From positions 1 through 64,000 of the forward strand of contig NZ_ALPT02000009.1 in the NCBI RefSeq assembly GCF_000292245.2: a stretch of DNA of 64,000 nt, in the 5' to 3' direction. Positions 45,354 through 54,365 of the stretch are shown here, one piece after another (position 1 is the stretch's first letter; each line of letters opens with the position of its first letter). Both the position numbers and the translations under genes were made by a program. The notes beneath the pieces were generated by a model. That model was not told the origin of the DNA and did not search any database. It saw only the letters and a list, made by a program, of their open reading frames with translations. This stretch comes from Alkalihalobacillus alcalophilus ATCC 27647 = CGMCC 1.3604. GTDB lineage: Bacteria > Bacillota > Bacilli > Bacillales > Bacillaceae_D.

Positions 45354-46019
45354 TCAAGAGTTGTCAAGAACGATCAACTCACTGATGCCATCACGAATCG
45401 AGACTTGATACGCCTTATCACCTGATTCAGCTAGATGCTGATTGTGAGTAATCATAATAACTTGCCGTTCAAACATCATACTTAACGACTTCAAAAAATC
45501 GTATAAATAATGCACATAATCGCCTGAAACATGTTTACCTGGCTCGTCTAAAAGGAGAGGTCCGTTCATTTTTGGTTGGATCGTTTCGATTAAAGCAACA
45601 CGTAAAGCAAGTGTCACAATATCGACGACACCGCCCCCCCTTGAATCTTGAGGTTTTGTTTTAATTTGAACCCCTTCATATTCGGTTACAACATAAAATT
45701 CAGCGACCGCTTTGTTCCCATGCTCTTCAATTTCAATCACAAAAGAAAAAAGCGGGCCGAATACATATTGTAAGGCATTGGTGACAAGTGTTTCCATTTG
45801 CTGCTTCGCCTGTTCCCTTGCATATTCAGCTGATTGCTGTAAAAGCACACGGGCTTTTTCATAAACATCAATTGTTTCTTGATATTCATTCAGTTCGTTT
45901 TGCTTTTTTGCGAGCTGTTCTTCTAACAGGACTCGTTTCGCATCAAGTCGAATCCATTCATTTTTAGTTTCCGTTAGTTGACGTTCTAGCTCAGCTATTT
46001 TGCCTCGATTATCTAGCAT
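45354..46019 (-). CDS. C-terminal lobe of a split Rad50/SbcC-like ATPase
   Basis: 221 aa. Begins with a coiled coil (KIAELERQLTETKNEWIRLD to about residue 85), then the C-terminal half of an ABC/SMC-type nucleotide-binding domain: signature-like DSRGGGVVDIVTLALRVALI, Walker B/D-loop GPLLLDEPGKHVSG and switch His in VIMITHNQHLAES. No Walker A. It must pair with the N-terminal lobe encoded two genes upstream. It overlaps the 86-aa gene by 11 bp. Similar in outline to Rad50, where both halves form one protein. No frameshift could join these parts, because a separate gene lies between. Confidence 0.85.
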   Translation of the reverse strand: MLDNRGKIAELERQLTETKNEWIRLDAKRVLLEEQLAKKQNELNEYQETIDVYEKARVLLQQSAEYAREQAKQQMETLVTNALQYVFGPLFSFVIEIEEHGNKAVAEFYVVTEYEGVQIKTKPQDSRGGGVVDIVTLALRVALIETIQPKMNGPLLLDEPGKHVSGDYVHYLYDFLKSLSMMFERQVIMITHNQHLAESGDKAYQVSIRDGISELIVLDNS

Positions 46020-46269
46020 CTTTCATAAGTTCCTTTGGAATTAACGACCAAGCTTCATTTATGGCTTGCTCTATATGCTTTTCAAGTGCTTCAATCTCTT
46101 GATCCAACTCCTCTGGTTTTACACCAAGTTCATTAAGCTCTGCTAATAGACGTTTCTCTTGATTTTCTAATTCTTCTAATTTCGCTTCAGCCCGGTAACG
46201 CATATCCTTTGCTTGCTCAATCGTTTTTTTCATTTTGGCCAAATCTTGTTCAATATGTTCATGGTTCAT
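46009..46269 (-). CDS. Small coiled-coil protein of the split Rad50 operon
   Basis: 86 aa, almost entirely heptad-like charged helix (EQDLAKMKKTIEQAKDMRYR, then AEAKLEELENQEKRLLAELN), ending AWSLIPKELMKDAR. No known domain. ATG 46269 has AGGAGGAAG upstream; the longer frame to 46290 runs over the upstream stop. It could bridge the two ATPase halves or take the place of part of the missing coiled coil; this is inference from position and composition. Confidence 0.7.
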   Translation of the reverse strand: MNHEHIEQDLAKMKKTIEQAKDMRYRAEAKLEELENQEKRLLAELNELGVKPEELDQEIEALEKHIEQAINEAWSLIPKELMKDAR

Positions 46270-46282
46270 TTTTTTCTTCCTC

Positions 46283-47722
46283 CTATTCATGTAAAAAAGT
46301 CATTACTTTTTCTTGATTCACTTCATGGCCACATAGAGGGCATGTTCCTTCGTTCACTAAAGCTTGTTCGTATTCCTTTTCAAGTTTAGATAAATCGACT
46401 AATGTTTTTTCTATAAAGGTTTTTCCCTTATCAATACGGTTTTTTAAATCCTCATATTGAACTCGTTTTTGTTTCAAAGTCTCCATTGTTGCAACCTTTT
46501 TATCAACAAAACCTAACTGTTCATTTAATGGATCAATTTTTTCTAACGACTGTAATTGTTTTTTTAGACTACTTAGTTCTATATGCAAACCCTTTTTTTG
46601 AATAGATAAATTCGATAACTGGCGTAAACGTCTCGTTTGTTCATGAACTTGCCCAAGTTGTTGAATTGGCTCATTTAATACAAATTCCGTTTGTTGTAAC
46701 CGGTCTTTCAAATCTTGTTGTTCCTTTTTAAGCTGCTGATAACTCGATGAAAGTTTCCCTAATTGTTCTCTTTTTTGTTCATTGGCAACGATTTTTTCAA
46801 AAATATCTTGAACGGTTTGGACGTGCTTTGTTTTTTCAATCCATTGTTTACACACAATGATTGCGGTTTTAGTCTCCTGTACATATTGCTGCTTTCGCTT
46901 CAATTCTTTCAAGCGATACATCGCGTTTTGGATATTTTCCAGCTTGACTTCCCAGTTTAATGCTCCTGAAACTAATTGTTTCGTCCGTAACATTTTCGCT
47001 TTTTCCTGTTGTTGCTCTTTGTATTCAGCTTGCAAGCTTTTCCACTTTTCAAGTCGTTCTTGTTTGGCTTTTAATTGTGCCATAAAAGCTTCTGCTTTGT
47101 TAATTTTTTCTTTAGAATCATTGAGAGCTTGATATGGTTCAAGCTGATGCTGTAATTGTTCGACCTCTTCTTGGCCGTGCTTTTTTCTTTGTTGCAATTG
47201 AGATAAATCCTTTGACGTATCACGAATCGCCATGTCTAAATAATGAGCCCCACTTATCCGACCAATTGTTTTCGCTCGCACCGACCCTGTTTGCTCTAAT
47301 AAAAATGGGCCATCTAATTGCTGAGCAAGGTGGAGGTGCAATTCATTATCTCGATCGACTCGTAACGGAAACATACCATGGGCTTCGAGCACTTCTTTCG
47401 GAACTTGGGTACCAAATCCTTCTAAAACGAGCTCTTCATCATTTGCTTTTTTTATTATATAGCGGTTTTTGGAGCTTTTTCGCTCCCTAATAATTGTGGC
47501 TCCATTTTCAAACTGGATCGTTACTCGTACAAAGTTCGCCCCAACTCTGACAAAGTCCGTTCCTCTTGGCAAGTTAAATAGGACCCAACGAATCGCTCTA
47601 ATAATCGCCGTTTTACCGCTGTCTGATTGACCAACAATGACATTTAACCCTTTATCAAAATCAACCCATGTATCTAAATGAGATTGAAAGTTTTCGAGTC
47701 TAACAGAGAGTATGTTATTCAT
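46283..47722 (-). CDS. N-terminal lobe of a split Rad50/SbcC-like ATPase with terminal zinc hook
   Basis: 479 aa. Starts SVRLENFQSHLDTWVDFDKG with Walker A in VIVGQSDSGKTAIIRAIRW, followed by the arm region and a long coiled coil (about 170-460). It ends with GTCPLCGHEV, a CxxC of the Rad50 zinc-hook type, 11 residues from the stop. There is no signature motif or Walker B in this protein. The protein thus runs from ATPase lobe to hook and stops where Rad50 would turn back. Start overlaps the nuclease stop by 8 bp. Hook dimerisation and ATPase with the C-lobe are inferred. Confidence 0.85.
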   Translation of the reverse strand: MNNILSVRLENFQSHLDTWVDFDKGLNVIVGQSDSGKTAIIRAIRWVLFNLPRGTDFVRVGANFVRVTIQFENGATIIRERKSSKNRYIIKKANDEELVLEGFGTQVPKEVLEAHGMFPLRVDRDNELHLHLAQQLDGPFLLEQTGSVRAKTIGRISGAHYLDMAIRDTSKDLSQLQQRKKHGQEEVEQLQHQLEPYQALNDSKEKINKAEAFMAQLKAKQERLEKWKSLQAEYKEQQQEKAKMLRTKQLVSGALNWEVKLENIQNAMYRLKELKRKQQYVQETKTAIIVCKQWIEKTKHVQTVQDIFEKIVANEQKREQLGKLSSSYQQLKKEQQDLKDRLQQTEFVLNEPIQQLGQVHEQTRRLRQLSNLSIQKKGLHIELSSLKKQLQSLEKIDPLNEQLGFVDKKVATMETLKQKRVQYEDLKNRIDKGKTFIEKTLVDLSKLEKEYEQALVNEGTCPLCGHEVNQEKVMTFLHE

Positions 47723-48704
47723 ACTCCTCCCCCTCCCAGCTTTCTTCTACAACGGTAATCCTTCGTAACGCCTCTTGTTTGACCTCGTCCTCAACATTCG
47801 ATAAAGAAGCGAGTTCTTGGATAATATCAGACATTTGTAAGCTTTGAAAATCAGATTGTTCTTTTACTTGTTGAATAAATTGATGGAGTTTTTCTTCTTG
47901 ATGGACCGCTTTTTCTAAAAAACTACGATCGAGTACTTCTTCCCCTTTTTGAGCGGTTTTTAATACTTGTTCGACTAAATCTATTTTTTCTTTCGATAGT
48001 TGACCGATGATAACTTTTGGGAGGCGATTAAGCTCTGACCAATGATTGTTAACACGAGCTATTGCTCCTGGATTACAAATAAACTTTCCTTCTCGTTCTT
48101 TAATTCCAAAACCACCATGATAATGTCCTGTAAATAAAATATCAGCCGTTGTTCCCCAAATATGATCAATTAATGTGTGAGGGATTCCTTCTGGTAAAGC
48201 CTTTTCTACAAGCATACTATGGACAGTATGAATCATAAGATCTGCTTGATGTTCGTTAATTGGGTAATAATCTAACTTTGGGTCACGTTGATCTAAATCG
48301 TAATGATAAGGTTGTCCAGATAATTGCACCTTTAGACCGTTTTTTTCAAGTAATAGCGGAGCATCTGGCTGAATAATCGTCATTAAACCAAACGAATCTA
48401 ATAAACCTAACATCGTACGAGAGAGAGTATTTGGATTATGACCATATGTGTCATGATTACCTGAAATCGCGTAGATTGGCATTTGAGCTGCTCGAAAGAT
48501 TTTCGCAAATTGGCCGACCACATTCGGCGATAAATCAGGTCTATCAAAAACATCACCACCATGTAAAATAAAATCAACTTGGCGTTCATTAGCGATTTCA
48601 ATAACCTCTGTTATTTTCATTTTTAATGTTTCAACAAAATCATCTAATCGATTTTTCGGGGAAGTTCCACGAATATGGGTATCGGTAAAATATAAAAATT
48701 GCAA
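47715..48704 (-). CDS. Mre11/SbcD-like metallophosphoesterase (DNA repair exonuclease)
   Basis: About 329 aa. The five phosphoesterase motifs are present: LYFTDTHIRG, ILHGGDVFDRPD, YAISGNHDTYG, IHTVHSML and LFTGHYHGG. It resembles Mre11/SbcD nucleases and is the first gene of a four-gene overlapping set with the split ATPase. The likely start is TTG 48704, 10 nt after GGGAGG; the upstream GTG (48716) sits on that site. The region after residue 250 is a helical part that could bind the ATPase coil. Lies right after the recA terminator. Confidence 0.87.
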   Translation of the reverse strand: MQFLYFTDTHIRGTSPKNRLDDFVETLKMKITEVIEIANERQVDFILHGGDVFDRPDLSPNVVGQFAKIFRAAQMPIYAISGNHDTYGHNPNTLSRTMLGLLDSFGLMTIIQPDAPLLLEKNGLKVQLSGQPYHYDLDQRDPKLDYYPINEHQADLMIHTVHSMLVEKALPEGIPHTLIDHIWGTTADILFTGHYHGGFGIKEREGKFICNPGAIARVNNHWSELNRLPKVIIGQLSKEKIDLVEQVLKTAQKGEEVLDRSFLEKAVHQEEKLHQFIQQVKEQSDFQSLQMSDIIQELASLSNVEDEVKQEALRRITVVEESWEGEEYE

Positions 48705-48727
48705 GTTCTTCTCCACCTCCCGTAAAT

Positions 48728-48766
48728 AGAAAAGTCGACAAAGTTATAATTAAGCCTTTGTCGACA
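48728..48766 (-). terminator. recA terminator
   Basis: GTCGACAAAG (48734-48743) pairs perfectly with CTTTGTCGAC (48756-48765); the minus strand continues TTTTCTATTT. It separates recA from the Mre11-like operon, though read-through is possible, as no separate promoter is obvious. Confidence 0.8.
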
Positions 48767-48809
48767 TCTTCAAACCCTTTACAAAATGGGCTTTTTTTAT
48801 ATTATATCC

Positions 48810-49859
48810 TTATTTTAAATCTAATGGAAGTTCATCGATTTCCTCTTCCGTTGGAGCATCTACTAAAATTTCACCATCTAAACCGTGATGCTGACGGATT
48901 TTACGTTCGACTTCTTCTGTAAGATTCCCATTCTCTTTAAAGAATTGTTTCGCATTTTCACGGCCTTGGCCAAGTCTTTCTTCATTATAAGAATACCAAG
49001 CTCCACTTTTTTGAACAATATCAAGTTCAGCCGCAATATCTAAGATAGAACCTTCACGGGAAATTCCTTCTCCATACATAATGTCCACTTCTGCTTGTTT
49101 AAACGGTGGAGCGACTTTGTTTTTGACTACTTTAATTTTTGTTTTATTTCCGACCATTTCATTACCTTGTTTTAAGGTTTCAGCACGACGTACTTCTAAA
49201 CGAACAGAAGAATAGAACTTCAAGGCACGTCCACCTGGAGTCGTTTCCGGATTACCGAACATAACCCCAATTTTTTCACGAACTTGGTTAATAAAGACCG
49301 CAATCGTTTTAGATTTATTAACTGCACCAGATAGTTTACGAAGGGCTTGAGACATTAAACGAGCTTGTAAACCGACATGGCTATCGCCCATTTCCCCTTC
49401 AATTTCCGCTTTTGGAACTAATGCAGCAACAGAGTCAATAACGATAATATCAATCGCACCACTTCTTACTAATGCCTCAGCAATTTCTAATGCTTGCTCC
49501 CCTGTGTCTGGTTGGGAAAGAAGAAGTTCATCAATATTAACGCCTAATTTTTGGGCATATACTGGGTCAAGAGCATGCTCCGCATCAATAAAAGCCGCTT
49601 GCCCACCTGTACGTTGTACTTCTGCAATCGCGTGTAGAGCAACAGTTGTTTTACCAGAAGATTCTGGTCCGTATACTTCAATAATTCTTCCACGTGGATA
49701 TCCACCTACACCTAAAGCAATATCAAGGGCTAATGAACCACTCGAAATTGTCGATACACGTTGATCTGTTTGTTCACCTAACTTCATAATGGAACCTTTC
49801 CCAAATTGCTTTTCGATTTGGCGTAATGCCATATCAAGGGCTGCTTTACGTTCACTCAT
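48810..49859 (-). CDS. recA: Recombinase RecA
   Basis: 349 aa. Walker A EVYGPESSGKTTVALHAI, Walker B ALVRSGAIDIIVIDSVAAL, L2 region REKIGVMFGNPETTPGGRAL. Acidic C-terminal tail (APTEEEIDELPLDLK). Promotes strand exchange and LexA/DinR cleavage. Length as in B. subtilis (348). An SOS box and strong promoter lie upstream. Confidence 0.98.
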   Translation of the reverse strand: MSERKAALDMALRQIEKQFGKGSIMKLGEQTDQRVSTISSGSLALDIALGVGGYPRGRIIEVYGPESSGKTTVALHAIAEVQRTGGQAAFIDAEHALDPVYAQKLGVNIDELLLSQPDTGEQALEIAEALVRSGAIDIIVIDSVAALVPKAEIEGEMGDSHVGLQARLMSQALRKLSGAVNKSKTIAVFINQVREKIGVMFGNPETTPGGRALKFYSSVRLEVRRAETLKQGNEMVGNKTKIKVVKNKVAPPFKQAEVDIMYGEGISREGSILDIAAELDIVQKSGAWYSYNEERLGQGRENAKQFFKENGNLTEEVERKIRQHHGLDGEILVDAPTEEEIDELPLDLK

Positions 49860-49982
49860 TTTACAATCTCTCCTCTATCCATTTAATTTAAATTTCATTT
49901 ATTCAAATCATGTCTTCACATAAAGATGATCGGTTATCGCACTTAAAAATTCAAAAAGGCGAATCTATGTTTCCTATGATCT

Positions 49983-50034
49983 ATCATAACGCTTTTTTCT
50001 TCATTTGCCAATAGTTTTTACGAACATTTATTCG
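49983..50034 (-). promoter_or_regulatory. recA promoter with LexA (SOS) box
   Basis: Minus strand: TTGGCA (50006-50011), 17 bp, TATGAT (49983-49988). Directly upstream, CGAACATTTATTCG (50021-50034) resembles the Bacillus SOS box CGAAC-N4-GTTCG, with one mismatch in the arms. Confidence 0.75.
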
Positions 50035-50063
50035 GTTTATTGGAATATGTTGAAAGAGAGGGT

Positions 50064-50090
50064 GGTAGGACTGATCACATCAATCCTACC
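50064..50090 (-). terminator. Hairpin after the DEAD-box helicase gene
   Basis: GGTAGGA (50064-50070) pairs with TCCTACC (50084-50090), extended by TGAT/ATCA. No T-tract follows, so it may only protect the 3' end. Confidence 0.45.
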
Positions 50091-50099
50091 ATCATTAAA

Positions 50100-51704
50100 T
50101 TAAGAACGTGTGGGTGTTCTTCTTTCGCGTTTTGGTCGAGGTTTAGCAGGCTCTAGATTAACTCTTGCTCCATTGATTCGAGAATAACGTAACGCTTCAT
50201 AGACGAATGGGGCAACTTCCTCAGGTACTTCAATAAAAGTAAAGTTTTCAAAAATATCAATTCGGCCAACTGCCTTGCTCGGAATCCCAACAAGCTCAGC
50301 GACTTCTTCCGATAAAATTTTCGGTGTTAAGTTCACATTACGACCAACATTGATAAAGAAACGAATCATTCCTTTAGCACCGCCCGTTTCACCGAAATTA
50401 TAGCCGGCTTCTTCATTAGGCGTTTCCGTTGAGAAATTCATCTTTAATAAAGCCGAAACAACATCTTCTGGTGAATGAACTTCTAAAATTTCTTTGACAA
50501 GAGGAGAAAACAAATCAAATTCTTTCCCGCGTGCCTCAATTGTATCGGTTACTCGTTTTTTCCATGAATCATGTTGCTTTTCCACAACTTCTTCAATCGT
50601 TGGCACATCTTGAGAAGGAATGCTCATTTTGATTTCATGTTCAATCGAACGTAAATGCTTCATCTCTCTTGGTGTTACAAGTGTTAGAGCTAATCCCTGC
50701 CTACCTGCCCGTCCTGTTCGCCCAATACGATGAACATAACTTTCAGGATCTTGTGGAATATCATAGTTAATAACATGTGTAACATTATCAACATCAATTC
50801 CTCTTGCTGCTACATCTGTCGCAATCAAAAATTCAATTGAAGAGTCACGGAACTTTTTCATAACTGAATCACGCTGGGATTGCGTTAAATCACCATGAAG
50901 ACCGTCCGCCAAGTAGCCACGTGCTTGTAGGGCCTCCGTTAATTCCGCAACCCCTTTTTTAGTACGGCAAAATAAAATTCCTAAATCAATTTCTTCACTG
51001 TCAATAATCCGACATAATGAATCAATTTTATTTCGCTCTAAAACCTTAAAGTAAATTTGATTAATTAAAGGTGCAGTAACTTCTCCTTTATTAATCGTCA
51101 CCATTTTCGGGGTCGTCATATATTTTCTTGATAGTTTTTTAATAGCTGGAGGCATTGTGGCAGAGAAAAGTAACGTCTGCCTTACCCCTTTTACTTCTCT
51201 TAAAATATGTTCAATATCATCGATAAAGCCCATATCTAACATTTCATCTGCTTCATCTAATACAATCGTATGTACACTGTCTAGCTTTAAAGTTTTTCTT
51301 CTTAAATGGTCAAGGATACGACCTGGAGTACCAATTACAACTTGTACACCTTGTCTTAAAGCTTTAATTTGATGACCAATAGACTGCCCACCGTAAATTG
51401 GCAATGTGCGAATACGTTTATGCACAGAGAGCTTCTGTAACTCTCCTGAAACTTGAATCGCTAGTTCTCTTGTTGGTGTTAAAATAAGGGCTTGAACATA
51501 CTTTTCATTCGTTACTTTATCGACAACAGGGATACCAAATGCGGCTGTTTTTCCCGTTCCCGTTTGAGCTTGCCCAATTACATCTCCACCTTCTAAAATG
51601 ACCGGAATTGCTTTCGCTTGAATTGGCGATGGTTCTTCAAACCCCATATCCTTAATTGCTTTTTTAATTGAATCTGATATTTCGAAGTCATTAAAATATG
51701 TCAT
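50100..51704 (-). CDS. DEAD-box RNA helicase with DbpA-type RNA-binding domain
   Basis: 534 aa. Helicase core with AQTGTGKTAAFGIP, PTRELAIQ, LDEADEMLDMGF, SATMP, TDVAARGIDVD and HRIGRTGRAGRQG. A linker is followed by a C-terminal RRM-like DbpA domain (GMIRFFINVGRNVNLTPKIL … ENFTFIEVPEEV) and a basic tail. Resembles CshA/DbpA-type proteins acting in RNA decay or ribosome assembly. It starts inside the cinA 3' end (14-bp overlap). B. subtilis has no helicase between cinA and recA. Confidence 0.9.
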   Translation of the reverse strand: MTYFNDFEISDSIKKAIKDMGFEEPSPIQAKAIPVILEGGDVIGQAQTGTGKTAAFGIPVVDKVTNEKYVQALILTPTRELAIQVSGELQKLSVHKRIRTLPIYGGQSIGHQIKALRQGVQVVIGTPGRILDHLRRKTLKLDSVHTIVLDEADEMLDMGFIDDIEHILREVKGVRQTLLFSATMPPAIKKLSRKYMTTPKMVTINKGEVTAPLINQIYFKVLERNKIDSLCRIIDSEEIDLGILFCRTKKGVAELTEALQARGYLADGLHGDLTQSQRDSVMKKFRDSSIEFLIATDVAARGIDVDNVTHVINYDIPQDPESYVHRIGRTGRAGRQGLALTLVTPREMKHLRSIEHEIKMSIPSQDVPTIEEVVEKQHDSWKKRVTDTIEARGKEFDLFSPLVKEILEVHSPEDVVSALLKMNFSTETPNEEAGYNFGETGGAKGMIRFFINVGRNVNLTPKILSEEVAELVGIPSKAVGRIDIFENFTFIEVPEEVAPFVYEALRYSRINGARVNLEPAKPRPKRERRTPTRS

Positions 51705-52953
51705 TACTGCTCTTCCACCTTTTCATTTCATTAAGCAAATAATAGCAGCCGTACTTCACAGCTCTATCTCGAATTGCATTACGGGATCCATGAAGGGATA
51801 ATGTATATCCATTTGCAATCCCTGATTTCCCGACAATTGATATGTAAACCGTCCCTGGGTCCTTCCCTTCCTGCTTGTCTGGTCCCGCGACACCTGTAAA
51901 GCTAATGGCAATATCACTTTCATAAAGTTTTTTTGCACCAAGTGCCATTTCTTTTGCACAGCTTTCGCTCACAACTCCATCTTGCTTGATTACTTCTTTC
52001 GACACTTGAAGTTGTTTTTCCTTTTCTTTCGTCGAATAAGCGACAGTTCCCCCGCTAAAAATTTCTGAAACACCAGAAAAACTCGTTAATTCACTTGCAA
52101 ACATACCACCTGTTAAACTTTCAGCGCATGAAATTGTCCATTTTTCCATTTTTAGCTGTTGGACAACTTGTTTCATTAAAGAAGTCTGATCATACCCATA
52201 AAAATAATCGCCTACAATCGCTTGAATTTCTTTTTCAGTGGCATCTAATAAGCGAATCGCTTCTCCATCATCTTCATGTTTAACCGTTAACCTTAACGTC
52301 ACTTCACCATTGCCAGCGAGCGGAGCAATCGTTGGATTCGTTTGATTATCAATAAGAGTTTCGAGGCGTGTCTCTAAAGCGGATTCACCGATATTAAAGA
52401 AGCGTAATACTCTCGATGTAATCTTGCCACGATTTAAGAGCATTTTTTCGAGTAATGGAACCAATTCTTTGACAAACATCGGCTCCATTTCTTTTGGAGG
52501 ACCAGGTAGAAGAATGATCATTTTTTTATCTTTTTTAAATAACATTCCCGGAGCCATTCCATTCCGGTTCACAAGTACTTCTGCCCCTTCTAAAATAAGG
52601 GCTTGTTTTTTGTTATTTTCCGTCATCTTCATCTTTCGTTTAATAAAATATTGTTCAATGCTAAAAAGAGCATTTTTGTCATAAACAAGCTTCGTCTGAA
52701 ATAGTTTTGCGACCGTTTCCTTCGTTAAGTCATCCTTTGTTGGCCCAAGCCCCCCGGTTAATATAACAATATCAGAACGCTGACTAGCTAAGTTTAAACT
52801 ATCATAAAGTCTCTTTTCATTATCTCCGATGACGGTCTGATAATAAACATCTATTCCTAAAATCGCTAATTGCTCAGAAATAAACTTTGCATTGGTATTT
52901 AAGATTTGACCTAAAAGAAGCTCCGAACCAACCGCCAAAATTTCTGCTCTCAT
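51691..52953 (-). CDS. cinA: CinA (competence/damage-inducible protein; NMN deamidase family)
   Basis: 420 aa. N-terminal molybdopterin-binding-like domain (EILAVGSELLLGQILNTNAK, ILTGGLGPTKDDLT) and C-terminal CinA domain (WTISCAESLTGGMFASEL, FTGVAGPDKQEGKDPGTVYI). The C-terminal domain deamidates NMN or related pyridine nucleotides in other species. Length matches B. subtilis CinA (416). Confidence 0.96.
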   Translation of the reverse strand: MRAEILAVGSELLLGQILNTNAKFISEQLAILGIDVYYQTVIGDNEKRLYDSLNLASQRSDIVILTGGLGPTKDDLTKETVAKLFQTKLVYDKNALFSIEQYFIKRKMKMTENNKKQALILEGAEVLVNRNGMAPGMLFKKDKKMIILLPGPPKEMEPMFVKELVPLLEKMLLNRGKITSRVLRFFNIGESALETRLETLIDNQTNPTIAPLAGNGEVTLRLTVKHEDDGEAIRLLDATEKEIQAIVGDYFYGYDQTSLMKQVVQQLKMEKWTISCAESLTGGMFASELTSFSGVSEIFSGGTVAYSTKEKEKQLQVSKEVIKQDGVVSESCAKEMALGAKKLYESDIAISFTGVAGPDKQEGKDPGTVYISIVGKSGIANGYTLSLHGSRNAIRDRAVKYGCYYLLNEMKRWKSSNDIF

Positions 52954-52966
52954 AAAATCGCCCCTA

Positions 52967-53545
52967 TTAGCCTTGTTTGGCTAAAATATGTTTATTTTTC
53001 ACAAAATAATCAATACCAGAAACAATCGTTAGAATCGTTGCAATCCAAATCATGATTTGATCAAAGGGAAATGAAATCGCTGAAAATGGTATATTGTAAA
53101 GCATTAACGCGGAAATTCCGATAATTTGAAAGACTGTTTTTAATTTACCTAGTGGACTTGCCGCAATCACATCACCATCTGCCGCTGCAATTAAACGAAC
53201 CCCTGTCACCGCAAACTCACGACTAATAATAATAATCGCTATCCATGCCGCTAGTAAATCTAATTGGACTAAACCAATTAAGGCTGCTGTAATTAAGAGC
53301 TTGTCTGCCAAAGGATCTAAAAACTTACCAAAGTTCGTCACGAGATTTAACTTTCTTGCATAATAACCATCAAGCCAATCTGTGGCTGACGCAAAAATAA
53401 ATAAGCAAGCGGCGATCAAATGTCCAACAGGGATCACAGTCCCAAACATTTCAATCGTACCAAGTGGTAAATCCGCTAACATAAATACCATAAAAACAGG
53501 AATTAAAATCATTCTAGATACTGTAATTTTATTAGGTAAATTCAC
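52967..53545 (-). CDS. pgsA: CDP-diacylglycerol-glycerol-3-phosphate 3-phosphatidyltransferase
   Basis: 192 aa membrane enzyme making phosphatidylglycerophosphate. The CDP-alcohol phosphotransferase motif (D-x2-DG-x2-AR-x8-G-x3-D-x3-D) is visible in ATDWLDGYYARKLN and FGKFLDPLADKLL. The best start is GTG 53545 (VNLPNKITVSR), 8 nt after AGGAAGG; the TTG at 53569 given by the longer frame has no site. Confidence 0.95.
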   Translation of the reverse strand: MNLPNKITVSRMILIPVFMVFMLADLPLGTIEMFGTVIPVGHLIAACLFIFASATDWLDGYYARKLNLVTNFGKFLDPLADKLLITAALIGLVQLDLLAAWIAIIIISREFAVTGVRLIAAADGDVIAASPLGKLKTVFQIIGISALMLYNIPFSAISFPFDQIMIWIATILTIVSGIDYFVKNKHILAKQG

Positions 53546-53573
53546 TACATTAACCTTCCTTCTAAACAATTAA

Positions 53574-54068
53574 CTAACGCATATTGACAAACTGAAGAGC
53601 AAAGTCAAAATCCTGCTCCTTCAAAAGGTGAATAACCGTTTGTAAATCATCAATACTTTTAGCAGTGACTCTTACTTGCTCACCTTGAATTTGAACTTTT
53701 ACTTTTAAATTGGCATCGCGTATCACTTTTGAAACTTTTTTCGCTTTATCAGTCGTTAACCCGTTAATCAATTGGATTTGTTGTCGAACAAGTCCACCTG
53801 AAGCAGATTCTACCTTTCCTAAATCCATTGACTTTTGCGATAACCCTCGCTTAATAAATTTTGATTTTAAAACATCAAGCACGCTATTTAACTTGTATTC
53901 ATCGTCTGAGATAACGGTAATTTGTTCGTCACCCGATCGTTCAATTGAGCTTTTTGAGCCTTTAAAATCATATCGGTTCGTTATCTCTTTCACCGCTTGA
54001 TTAATCGCATTATCAACCTCTTGTAAATCAATCTCAGAAACAACATCAAATGAATGTTCTTTCGCCAT
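53574..54068 (-). CDS. YajQ family nucleotide-binding protein
   Basis: 164 aa; AKEHSFDVVSEIDLQEVDNA at the start, then the two-domain ferredoxin-like fold (TNRYDFKGSKSSIERSGDEQ, GLVRQQIQLINGLTTDKAK). In some Gram-negatives YajQ proteins bind c-di-GMP; in Bacillus the role is unknown. ATG 54068 has AAGGTGG upstream; TTG 54074 does not improve it. Confidence 0.93.
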   Translation of the reverse strand: MAKEHSFDVVSEIDLQEVDNAINQAVKEITNRYDFKGSKSSIERSGDEQITVISDDEYKLNSVLDVLKSKFIKRGLSQKSMDLGKVESASGGLVRQQIQLINGLTTDKAKKVSKVIRDANLKVKVQIQGEQVRVTAKSIDDLQTVIHLLKEQDFDFALQFVNMR

Positions 54069-54330
54069 CACCAAAAACCACCTTTCCTTGAAACCATTTC
54101 AAAATCGTCAAAATTATCTTATATCCTTATGGACTTGTTGATCATTGTATCATAAAAGGACCCTTGAAATAAAAAACCATCCTATCCTTTAACTACTGTC
54201 CAAATTGAAAATATAAATAAAGAAGACCTAACCGTATTCTAATATATTCCACCAATTATTGCGATTATTATCGATAAAAATGATAAAAAACACTACCATC
54301 TCACATACCAAATTTATCCTTTATTAATGG
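54069..54330. other. AT-rich gap between ymfM and yajQ-like genes
   Basis: About 290 bp without gene or repeat that I can see, apart from the ymfM terminator at its left end. Confidence 0.4.
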
Positions 54331-54365
54331 ACAAAAAAAGTGAACATTTTGTTCACTTTTTATTC
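54331..54365 (-). terminator. ymfM terminator
   Basis: AAAAAGTGAACA pairs with TGTTCACTTTTT, followed on the minus strand by seven T. It overlaps the stop codon. Confidence 0.8.

Noticed and set aside
45354..47722. Split Rad50 as a simple frameshifted sbcC
   Set aside because: A separate gene with its own ribosome site lies between the lobes, and the N-lobe ends just past the hook; no single-base change joins them.
48771..48800. ACCC…GGGC hairpin with a T-run on the plus strand as a terminator
   Set aside because: No plus-strand gene ends there; the nearby minus-strand hairpin at 48734-48765 fits recA better.
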